From Betaproteobacteria bacterium (GTDB taxonomy: Bacteria > Pseudomonadota > Gammaproteobacteria > Burkholderiales > SG8-39), in the NCBI GenBank assembly GCA_011391185.1, contig JAABRB010000272.1:1-5133 (forward strand): 5,133 bases of DNA, written 5' to 3'. Position 1 is the first letter of the stretch. Every line of letters begins with the position of its first letter. The notes beneath the pieces were generated by a model that searched no databases, was not told the origin of the DNA, and saw only the letters and a list, made by a program, of their open reading frames with translations. A program made the position numbers and the translations under genes. Shown piece by piece: positions 1 through 4,592 of this stretch.

Positions 1-414
1 CCGGGTGCGCGCGAAGGGATAAGCCGGATGCGGGCGCACGGCTTCCGGCTGGCGTGCGTGACCAACAAGAGCGAGCGCTTCACGCTCGAACTGCTGCGCG
101 CGACGGGGTTCCTGGAGCTGTTCGAGCTCGTGGTGTGCGGCGACCAGGTCGCGAAGCAGAAACCCGACCCGGCGCCCTACCTGATGGCGTGTGATCGTCT
201 CGCCGTTTCCCCGGTCGAGGCGCTGGTCATCGGCGATTCGGCGAACGACGTGCAAGCGGCGCGCGCCGCGGGCTGTCCGGTGTGGTGCGTGCCCTACGGG
301 TACAACGAAGGCCGTCCGTTCGAATCCCTGGCATGCGACCGGGCGGTCGCGACCCTGGCCGACGCGGCCGAAATACTCGCGCGGTCCCGCCTCTCGCGCG
401 TCAGAACGGGGTAA
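1..414 (+). CDS. gph: Phosphoglycolate phosphatase (HAD family), 3' part, 5' end outside window
   Basis: The reading frame is open from base 1, reading PGAREGISRMRAHGF before the rest, and ends at TAA 412-414. The first in-window ATG at 28 is therefore internal. Three HAD hydrolase motifs are visible: motif II as LACVTNK (the Thr contacts phosphate), motif III with the conserved Lys in KQKPDPAPY, and the acidic motif IV in VIGDSANDV. Motif I (DxDGT) and the cap domain would lie upstream of the window. In this family the enzyme dephosphorylates 2-phosphoglycolate in the cytoplasm; the PG-x-x-EG and ACVTNK context fits Gph better than other HAD enzymes. In many Betaproteobacteria gph lies directly before trpE, as here, which supports the call. 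The substrate is inferred from family resemblance and gene order. Confidence 0.88.
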   Translation, partial: PGAREGISRMRAHGFRLACVTNKSERFTLELLRATGFLELFELVVCGDQVAKQKPDPAPYLMACDRLAVSPVEALVIGDSANDVQAARAAGCPVWCVPYGYNEGRPFESLACDRAVATLADAAEILARSRLSRVRTG

Positions 415-429
415 CGGGGCGGTGCCCCG
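415..429 (+). terminator. Short GC hairpin just after gph, weak terminator candidate
   Basis: CGGGGC (415-420) pairs perfectly with GCCCCG (424-429) around a GGT loop, immediately after the gph stop codon. No run of T follows, so it is not a convincing intrinsic terminator. It sits just upstream of the proposed trp promoter and may only reduce read-through or protect the gph 3' end. Confidence 0.3.
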
Positions 430-433
430 GCCG

Positions 434-463
434 TTGTCGGTCGCAGGCCGCCGGTGCTATATT
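434..463 (+). promoter_or_regulatory. Candidate sigma-70 promoter for the trp leader and trpE
   Basis: TTGTCG (434-439) as -35 and TATATT (458-463) as -10 are 18 bases apart. An extended TG motif (455-456) lies just before the -10. The -10 matches the consensus at 5 of 6 positions and the -35 at 4 of 6. A start near 470 would give an RNA with about 35 bases before the leader peptide and about 185 before trpE. No palindrome resembling the enterobacterial TrpR operator was seen, which leaves control to the leader or to an unseen factor. Confidence 0.5.
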
Positions 464-505
464 CCGGCGCGTCATCGTTCTCGTCTGAATCGCGACGATC
501 ATTTC

Positions 506-574
506 ATGAGCTGCCCGCTCTTCGGAATACGGAGTTTCGCCGCCTGGCACGGCTGGCGCCACTGGCGCACGTAA
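506..574 (+). CDS. trpL: Putative trp operon leader peptide, 22 aa
   Basis: The frame runs from ATG at 506 to TAA at 572-574 and encodes 22 residues. Its C-terminal part reads WHGWRHWRT, with Trp codons at 545, 554 and 563, so three of seven consecutive codons are TGG. Trp is rare, and such clustering close before trpE is the hallmark of a ribosome-sensed leader peptide: under Trp shortage the ribosome would stall here and change folding of the RNA downstream. The ribosome site before this ATG is weak, with no GGAG-like element. The peptide itself probably has no other job. The call rests on the Trp cluster, the position 81 bases before trpE, and the promoter just upstream; translation is not shown by the sequence. 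Confidence 0.72.
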   Translation: MSCPLFGIRSFAAWHGWRHWRT

Positions 575-617
575 GCCTGCTGTTTGCGCGCCTGCTGTTC
601 GCGCACCGTTGCTGCGC
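565..617 (+). promoter_or_regulatory. Attenuator-like set of mutually exclusive helices before trpE
   Basis: Four short segments can pair in an alternating way. Segment 1, GCGCA (565-569), overlaps the end of the leader peptide and can pair with TGCGC (585-589). Segment 2, TGCGCG (585-590), can instead pair with CGCGCA (600-605). Segment 3, GCGCA (601-605), can instead pair with segment 4, TGCGC (613-617). This 1:2, 2:3, 3:4 scheme mirrors the classical trp attenuator, where stalling at Trp codons frees segment 2. No U-run follows segment 4, and the last helix has only 5 pairs, so an intrinsic terminator is not evident. Control could act through another fold, Rho, or translation. Pairings were found by eye, without energy calculation. 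Confidence 0.45.
575..604 (+). repeat. 15-base tandem duplication in the trp leader
   Basis: GCCTGCTGTTTGCGC (575-589) is followed directly by GCCTGCTGTTCGCGC (590-604), a 14 of 15 match. The repeat starts right after the trpL stop codon and supplies the GCGC segments used in the alternative helices. A local tandem duplication may have built this part of the leader. Confidence 0.85.
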
Positions 618-644
618 TCCGTATCACCGAATAGAGCATCCATC

Positions 645-649
645 AGGAG
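645..649 (+). promoter_or_regulatory. Ribosome binding site of trpE
   Basis: AGGAG lies six bases before the ATG at 656 and fixes the trpE start. GGAG (646-649) could pair with CTCC (617-620), and the adjacent CAG (650-652) with CTG (612-614) across a two-base bulge. A fold hiding the site would overlap segment 4 of the proposed attenuator. Confidence 0.8.
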
Positions 650-655
650 CAGTTC

Positions 656-2137
656 ATGACCGAAGCCGAGTTCAAGCGGCTCGCCGCACAGGGTTTCAAC
701 CGGGTGCCCCTGGTTCTCGAGACCTTTGCCGATCTCGATACGCCGCTTTCGATCTACCTCAAGCTCGCAAACCGGACCCACACCTACCTGCTGGAGTCCG
801 TGGTCGGCGGCGAGCGGTTCGGCCGCTATTCCTTCATCGGGCTCGCGTCGCCGGTGCGCTTGCGTGTGATCGGCCGCGCGGTGAGCGTGCTGCACGGCGA
901 AGCCGAAGCCGAACGCTTCGAGACCGACAATCCGCTCGTCTTCATTCGCGAGTATCTCAAGCGATTCCGCGCCTATGCCCGCCCCGGGCTGCCCCGCTTC
1001 TGCGGCGGACTCGTCGGCTACTTCGGCTACGAGACGGCCCGCTGGCTCGAACCACGCCTCGGAAGACGCCCTCCGAAGCCCAATACCGTCGGCTGCCCCG
1101 ATGCGCTGTTTCTCCTGTCGGAGGAGATCGCGGTCGTCGACAATCTCTCGGGGAAGCTCTACCTCGCGGTGTTCGCCGATCCGGCCAAGCCCGGCGCCTA
1201 CCAGGATGCGCAGGCCCGCCTGCGCGAGCTGCTCGGTGCGCTGCGCCTGCCGTTGCCGCTCAGGACCCAGGAGCCGTCCGCGCCGACCACCGCCGAATCG
1301 AACGTCGGTGCGCCCGCGTATCGGACCTGGGTCGAGCAGGCCCGGCGCTACATCCACGACGGCGACATCATGCAGGTCGTGCTCTCGCAGCGCATGAGCC
1401 AGCCGTTTGCCGCCCCGCCGCTCGCGCTGTACCGCAGCCTGCGCGCGTTGAACCCCTCGCCGTACATGTTCTATTTCGACTTCGGCGACTTTCACATCGT
1501 GGGCGCCTCGCCGGAAATCCTCGTGCGGCTCGAGGGTGACGCGGTCACCGTCCGGCCCATCGCGGGGACGCGACGGCGCGGCGCGGACGCGGAGGAGGAC
1601 ACGCGGCTCTCGGCCGAGCTGCTCGCCGATCCCAAGGAGCGCGCCGAGCACGTGATGCTGGTGGATCTCGGCCGCAACGACGTCGGACGCGTTGCGCGGG
1701 TGGGCTCGGTGAAGGTGACCGAGACGATGACCGTCGAGCGCTACTCGCATGTGATGCATATCGTCTCCAATGTCGAGGGCCGGTTGAAACCGGGCCTCGA
1801 CGCGCTCGATGTCCTCGCGGCGACGTTTCCGGCCGGCACCGTGAGCGGCGCGCCGAAACTGCGTGCGATGGAGATCATCGACGAGCTCGAGCCGGACGCG
1901 CGCGGCATCTACGCCGGGGCGGTCGGCTATCTGGGATTCAGCGGTGACATGGATCTTGCCATTGCGATTCGCACCGGCGTGCTAAAGGACGGCATGTTGC
2001 ACGTGCAGGCCGGCGCCGGCCTGGTCGCCGACTCCGTGCCGGAAAGCGAATGGCAGGAGACCTGCAGCAAGGCGCGCGCGCTGCAGCGCGCCGCCGAGAT
2101 TGCGCTCGCGGGTCTCGACACGCGGCTGGAGGGCTAG
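656..2137 (+). CDS. trpE: Anthranilate synthase component I (TrpE)
   Basis: The 493-residue protein is full length for the family. It is the large subunit of anthranilate synthase, converting chorismate to anthranilate, with ammonia normally supplied by the TrpG glutaminase: the first committed step of tryptophan synthesis, in the cytoplasm. The N-terminal domain carries LLES (residues 45-48), part of the Trp feedback site, followed by GRYSFIG (56-62). The chorismate-binding domain shows PIAGTRRRG (301-309), DLGRNDVGR (337-345), PAGTVSGAPK (392-401) and QAGAGLVADSVPESEWQET (451-469), all typical and intact. The closing motif places it with TrpE rather than isochorismate or aminodeoxychorismate synthases. 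A good AGGAG supports the ATG at 656. It is preceded by a Trp-rich leader frame. No trpG follows; the gene ends against a repeat array and a convergent operon, so the glutaminase partner must be encoded outside this window. Confidence 0.97.
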   Translation: MTEAEFKRLAAQGFNRVPLVLETFADLDTPLSIYLKLANRTHTYLLESVVGGERFGRYSFIGLASPVRLRVIGRAVSVLHGEAEAERFETDNPLVFIREYLKRFRAYARPGLPRFCGGLVGYFGYETARWLEPRLGRRPPKPNTVGCPDALFLLSEEIAVVDNLSGKLYLAVFADPAKPGAYQDAQARLRELLGALRLPLPLRTQEPSAPTTAESNVGAPAYRTWVEQARRYIHDGDIMQVVLSQRMSQPFAAPPLALYRSLRALNPSPYMFYFDFGDFHIVGASPEILVRLEGDAVTVRPIAGTRRRGADAEEDTRLSAELLADPKERAEHVMLVDLGRNDVGRVARVGSVKVTETMTVERYSHVMHIVSNVEGRLKPGLDALDVLAATFPAGTVSGAPKLRAMEIIDELEPDARGIYAGAVGYLGFSGDMDLAIAIRTGVLKDGMLHVQAGAGLVADSVPESEWQETCSKARALQRAAEIALAGLDTRLEG

Positions 2138-2146
2138 GCGTGCCAT

Positions 2147-2194
2147 CCTCTCCTTTTCAAGGAGGGGTGTCGGGCGCAGCCCGACGGGGTGGTT
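2147..2194 (+). repeat. REP-like unit, forward copy 1
   Basis: The first stem is slightly imperfect at its 5' side (CCTCTCCTT instead of CCCCTCCTT) against AAGGAGGGG. The second hairpin is perfect: GTCGGGC (2169-2175), loop GCA, GCCCGAC (2179-2185). The end GGGGTGGTT follows. It starts only ten bases after the trpE stop codon, so it would lie in the trpE transcript. Confidence 0.8.
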
Positions 2195-2209
2195 CGCGTC
2201 AGCGCCCGA

Positions 2210-2223
2210 TTTTCAAGGAGGGG
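2210..2223 (+). repeat. REP-like fragment, forward, 3' half of first stem only
   Basis: TTTTCAAGGAGGGG matches the loop and 3' arm of the first stem, but neither the 5' arm nor the second hairpin is present. It is followed by the linker AGACTGAAAGAACAT, which in the second copy follows a complete reverse unit. It may therefore be a scar of recombination within the array. Confidence 0.6.
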
Positions 2224-2260
2224 AGACTGAAAGAACATCCCCTCCTTTCCAAGGAGGGGT
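2217..2260 (+). repeat. 44-base direct repeat, copy 1 (copy 2 at 2344-2387)
   Basis: The stretch runs from the end of one unit through the linker AGACTGAAAGAACAT into the first stem of the next forward unit. Copy 2 begins 127 bases later and differs at one position (C at 2249, T at 2376). The linker is not palindromic, so its conservation points to a duplication of a whole doublet rather than two independent insertions. Confidence 0.85.
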
Positions 2261-2284
2261 CCGCCCGAAGGGCGGGGGGTGGTT
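2239..2284 (+). repeat. REP-like unit, forward copy 2
   Basis: Perfect 9-base stem: CCCCTCCTT (2239-2247), loop TCC, AAGGAGGGG (2251-2259). The second hairpin differs in sequence from copies 1 and 3 but still pairs: CCGCCC (2261-2266), loop GAA, GGGCGG (2270-2275). It ends in GGGGTGGTT. A 20-base spacer containing TTCGATC separates it from the reverse unit with which it forms a doublet. Confidence 0.82.
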
Positions 2285-2304
2285 TGCACTTCGATCAACT
2301 CAGT

Positions 2305-2350
2305 AACCACCCCGGCTGCTACGCAGCCACCCCTCCTCGGAGAGGAGGGG
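2305..2350 (-). repeat. REP-like unit, reverse copy 1
   Basis: Begins AACCACCCC on the + strand, the reverse complement of the forward unit's end. The second hairpin is GGCTGC (2314-2319), loop TAC, GCAGCC (2323-2328). The 9-base stem is CCCCTCCTC (2330-2338), loop GGA, GAGGAGGGG (2342-2350). Against the forward units the stem has changed from T-A to C-G at the loop-closing pair, a paired change. Confidence 0.82.
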
Positions 2351-2387
2351 AGACTGAAAGAACATCCCCTCCTTTTCAAGGAGGGGT
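2344..2387 (+). repeat. 44-base direct repeat, copy 2
   Basis: Matches 2217-2260 at 43 of 44 positions, including the full linker AGACTGAAAGAACAT. Copy 2 links reverse unit 1 to forward unit 3. Confidence 0.85.
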
Positions 2388-2413
2388 GTCGGGCGAAGCC
2401 CGACGGGGTGGTT
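2366..2413 (+). repeat. REP-like unit, forward copy 3
   Basis: Perfect in both stems: CCCCTCCTT (2366-2374), loop TTC, AAGGAGGGG (2378-2386), then GTCGGGC (2388-2394), loop GAA, GCCCGAC (2398-2404), then GGGGTGGTT. It is nearly identical to copy 1. A 25-base spacer, again containing TTCGATC, leads to reverse unit 2. Confidence 0.83.
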
Positions 2414-2438
2414 GTCATCCTTCGATCCGGTTCAGCGC

Positions 2439-2483
2439 ACCACCCCGTCCGCTACGCGTCCACCCCTCCTCGGAGAGGAGGGG
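2439..2483 (-). repeat. REP-like unit, reverse copy 2, second hairpin degenerate
   Basis: Begins ACCACCCC. The 9-base stem is perfect: CCCCTCCTC (2463-2471), loop GGA, GAGGAGGGG (2475-2483). The second hairpin region, GTCCGC then TAC then GCGTCC, pairs over only about three bases next to the loop, unlike all other full copies. It ends 34 bases before the stop codon of the convergent gene. Confidence 0.75.
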
Positions 2484-2517
2484 AAAAATCATTTCCACGC
2501 GGCCTGGCCTCCACAGC

Positions 2518-2904
2518 CTACTTCGGCAGATCGACGGTCAGCGTCTTCCCGCCGTAGCCCTTCGGCTTGTGGCGCGCGCGGATCACGACGCGCTCGACCC
2601 CCGCCGGAATCTTCACGCCGTCCAGCTCCCGGGTGAACGGTTGCTCGGTCTCGTGGGGATGCAGCAGCACACGCGCTCCCAGCACCCTTCCGTCAGACGT
2701 GAGCACCTCGAATGCGTCCGCGAAGTAGTCCCATCCGCGGTCGTTGCTCTTCACCGTGACATCGAAATTGTATGAACCATCGGGCGCGCGTCGCACCTTT
2801 GCCGCGACGACGTCCGCTTCGCCCGCCCATGCTGCGGACCCGAAGAGGAGCCCCATCGCAACCAGCATGCGCCCGACGCAGCGCCGTGAAGTAAACAGTC
2901 CCAT
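2518..2904 (-). CDS. Small secreted protein of unknown function
   Basis: With the start at 2904 the protein has 128 residues. It opens with a signal peptide: a basic stretch with two adjacent arginines, the hydrophobic run MLVAMGLLFGSAAWA, and a likely cut after AWA before GEAD. The mature part of about 100 residues has no membrane segment or Cys pair. Conspicuous stretches are YNFDVTVKSNDRGWDYFADAFEV, split here as YNFDVTVKSND and RGWDYFADAFEV, then LLHPHETEQPFTREL and ARHKPKGYGGKTLTVDLP. The alternating pattern suggests a beta-sandwich. I recall similar short exported proteins of unknown function in other Proteobacteria, but name no family. GGAAG 11 bases upstream favours 2904; an ATG at 2922 is an alternative, and the frame stays open to 3096 inside the permease gene, which is unlikely. 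It is last in the ABC transporter operon, so a link to that exporter is possible but unproven. Confidence 0.75.
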   Translation of the reverse strand: MGLFTSRRCVGRMLVAMGLLFGSAAWAGEADVVAAKVRRAPDGSYNFDVTVKSNDRGWDYFADAFEVLTSDGRVLGARVLLHPHETEQPFTRELDGVKIPAGVERVVIRARHKPKGYGGKTLTVDLPK

Positions 2905-2948
2905 TGATCGCGCAGCTTCCATGACCGATATCGTACCACCCCGCTGCG

Positions 2949-2965
2949 CGGCGATTTCGTCGCCG
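2949..2965. other. Hairpin between permease and secreted-protein genes
   Basis: CGGCGA (2949-2954) pairs with TCGCCG (2960-2965) around a 5-base loop. No T-run follows on either strand. It could tune expression between the two operon genes. The nearby ACCACCCC (2934-2941) also appears at the edge of the REP-like units, so this may be a decayed unit. Confidence 0.4.
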
Positions 2966-2972
2966 GACCGCG

Positions 2973-3782
2973 CTATTCGCCGATCTGAACGAGCATGCCG
3001 CGCTTGCGTGCGCCGTTGAACGACGCCAGAAAGAGCCCGGTTCCAACGGCGAGAAACAGCACATTGAGCGCCGCGGCCGTCCAGAACTCGTTCCAAAGAA
3101 AAGAGTCCGCCATCAGGACGCCGCGCATGCCCTCAAAGACATGGCTCGTCGGCAGCCACCAGGCGATCGACTGCAGCCAGCCGGGCAGGACGTTGATCGG
3201 ATAGTAGATGCCGCTGATCGGCGCAGTGACGAAGATCGCTCCCCATGCCAGGTTCTCGGCCGCGAGGCCATAGCGCATCACCAGCGCCGCGACCATGAGA
3301 CCGATGCCCCAGCCGGTCAGCAGCAGGTTGGTGAAGAACGCCACGAGCGGCAAGCCGAGGCTGAAGAGCGAGGTCTCGTAGAGCACCCAGGCGAGCGCCG
3401 CCGCGGTGCCAACTCCGATCACGGTGCGTATCGCCGAGACGCAGACCATCGCAGTCACCAGCTCCATGGGTCTCAGCGGGCTCGCGAACAGGTGGCCGAG
3501 ATTGCGCGAGTAGAGCTCCTCGATGAACGAGAGCGAGAGGCCGAGTTGCCCGCGAAACAGGATCTCCCAAAGGAGAAGGGCCGAGACCAGCACACCCGGC
3601 ACCTGCGCCACCCAGGAGGAGTTGGTCGCGAGGAACTTCGCGATGAAGCCCCAGAGCACCATCTGCATCGTCGGCCAGTAGGCCATCTCCACCACCCGCA
3701 CCCACGATTTGCGCAGCAGGTAGAGATGGCGCAGGACCATCGCATAGACCCTGAGGGCCGCCAGCGTAGCCACCCCGCTCAT
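2973..3782 (-). CDS. ABC-2 type transporter permease
   Basis: The 269-residue protein is the usual length for an ABC-2 permease. About six membrane segments can be seen, near residues 33-52, 60-83, 107-135, 141-168, 178-200 and 233-256. A conserved-looking region (about 172-223) reads through APISGIYYPINVLPGW and PTSHVFEGMRG, typical of ABC-2 exporters. The N-terminus before the first segment is basic, as expected for the cytoplasmic side. It would form the membrane channel with the ATPase encoded upstream. Its ATG overlaps the ATPase stop as ATGA (3779-3782), with GGAG eight bases before the start, so translation of the two is probably coupled. Members of this family export polysaccharides, drugs or lipids; nothing here fixes the substrate. 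Confidence 0.92.
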   Translation of the reverse strand: MSGVATLAALRVYAMVLRHLYLLRKSWVRVVEMAYWPTMQMVLWGFIAKFLATNSSWVAQVPGVLVSALLLWEILFRGQLGLSLSFIEELYSRNLGHLFASPLRPMELVTAMVCVSAIRTVIGVGTAAALAWVLYETSLFSLGLPLVAFFTNLLLTGWGIGLMVAALVMRYGLAAENLAWGAIFVTAPISGIYYPINVLPGWLQSIAWWLPTSHVFEGMRGVLMADSFLWNEFWTAAALNVLFLAVGTGLFLASFNGARKRGMLVQIGE

Positions 3783-4576
3783 TCACGCGGCTCCGGACTC
3801 GCGCCGGGCGCTGCCGCAGCCTCGCTGCCTCGCGCGACGTCGAGAAACACTTCCTCCATGGTCCGCCGCCCATAGCGCGCGATCAACTCGGCCGGCGATC
3901 CGGAGTCGACGATGCGCCCCGCACGCATCATCAGCACCGCGTCGCACATGCGCTCGACCTCGGGCATATTGTGCGAGGCGAGAAGCAGTGTGGCACCCGA
4001 GCGATGCCGATAGTCCATGAGTTGCGCGCGCACGCGGTCGCCAACGTCCGGATCGAGCGATGCCGTCGGCTCGTCGAGCAGCAGCACTTCCGGCTCGTTG
4101 AGCAGCGCTTTGGCGATCGAGACGCGGGTGCGCTGCCCGGCCGAGAGCGTTCCGTACCGCCGATTCAGGAAATCCCCGATGTCGAGCTGCTCGACGAGCT
4201 CCGCAATACGCACTCGCATCCGGGGCACGCCGTACAGCCGCGCGAACACCTTGAGGTTCTCGGCGACCGTGAGGCTTTTCGGCAGGTCCACATAAGGCGA
4301 CGTAAAGTTCATGCGCGGCAGGACACGATAGCGGTGACGGGCGATGTCGTCGCCGAGGATCGTGATCGTTCCGGCGGTCGGGAGCAGGAGCCCGAGCAGC
4401 ATCGAGAGGGTGCTCGTCTTGCCGGCGCCATTGCCGCCGAGCAGCGCAGTCGCGCTGCCGCGCGGCACGGTGAACGAGACGCCGCGCACGGCCTCGACCT
4501 TCTTGAACCGCTTGACGAGTCCGTTGACCTCGATCGCGTGACCCGCGGGCTCCCCGCGCAGGGGCGTGTCACTCAT
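3779..4576 (-). CDS. ABC transporter ATP-binding protein (ABC-2 exporter type)
   Basis: The 265-residue protein shows Walker A GGNGAGKT (47-54), signature LSAGQ (144-148), Walker B LLLDEP (165-170), the D-loop SLD (173-175) and the switch His in ASHNMPEV (His202). It would hydrolyse ATP to drive the ABC-2 permease whose gene overlaps its 3' end. At the place of the Q-loop, the segment before LTVAENL reads MNFTSPYVDLPKS (89-101) and has no glutamine. The C-terminal tail after about residue 245 is rich in Ala, Pro and Glu and looks disordered. GGAA nine bases before the ATG is a modest ribosome site. It starts 16 bases after the upstream phosphatase gene, so the two are probably co-transcribed. 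Confidence 0.94.
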   Translation of the reverse strand: MSDTPLRGEPAGHAIEVNGLVKRFKKVEAVRGVSFTVPRGSATALLGGNGAGKTSTLSMLLGLLLPTAGTITILGDDIARHRYRVLPRMNFTSPYVDLPKSLTVAENLKVFARLYGVPRMRVRIAELVEQLDIGDFLNRRYGTLSAGQRTRVSIAKALLNEPEVLLLDEPTASLDPDVGDRVRAQLMDYRHRSGATLLLASHNMPEVERMCDAVLMMRAGRIVDSGSPAELIARYGRRTMEEVFLDVARGSEAAAAPGASPEPRE

Positions 4577-4592
4577 TCAGGACGATTCCGCG

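Larger units (their letters stand above)
2147..2483. repeat. REP-like palindromic repeat array between convergent genes
   Basis: Nearly all of the 380 bases between trpE and the next gene is one array of related elements. A full unit has a 9-base stem built on CCCCTCCT and AGGAGGGG with a 3-base loop, a second 6-7-base stem with a 3-base loop, and an end GGGGTGGTT. Order is forward, forward fragment, forward, reverse, forward, reverse. The last four form two forward-reverse doublets (2239-2350 and 2366-2483). The design resembles REP/BIME elements, which are extragenic and in many bacteria are moved by RAYT transposases; none is present here. Between two convergent 3' ends the hairpins could stop or protect both transcripts, though no T-runs mark an intrinsic terminator. 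No gene is supported in this stretch. Confidence 0.85.

Noticed and set aside
454..1539. Plus-strand open frame of 361 codons overlapping the leader and trpE
   Set aside because: It is out of frame with trpE, very Arg- and Ala-rich, and conflicts with both trpL and the trpE ribosome binding site.
401..1759. Long open frame of 452 codons on the minus strand opposite trpE
   Set aside because: It lies antisense to the conserved trpE motifs, its product is rich in Arg, Gly, Glu and His with no recognisable domain, and such frames are common opposite GC-rich genes.
2147..2483. CRISPR array
   Set aside because: Units lie in both orientations, spacers are not of uniform length, linkers are themselves repeated, and no cas gene is present.
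2463..2490. Intrinsic terminator: strong hairpin followed by AAAAAT
   Set aside because: The run after the hairpin on the + strand is A, not T. On the minus strand the T-run precedes the hairpin. It does not fit a standard terminator for either transcript.
2050..2775. Several open frames on both strands across the repeat array, giving peptides such as HPSLKRRG and TPPRRGGE
   Set aside because: These are translations of the palindromic repeats. The peptides recur because the DNA repeats, and the frames run into trpE or the secreted-protein gene antisense.
2905..3096. Upstream extension of the secreted protein to 3096
   Set aside because: It would overlap the permease gene by more than 100 bases, and the extra residues are Arg-rich shadow sequence that would bury the signal peptide.
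3141..3875. Plus-strand open frame of 244 codons opposite the permease, and a similar 257-codon frame at 3971-4744
   Set aside because: Both are antisense to genes with clear ABC transporter motifs and encode low-complexity products rich in Arg, His and Glu with no recognisable fold.
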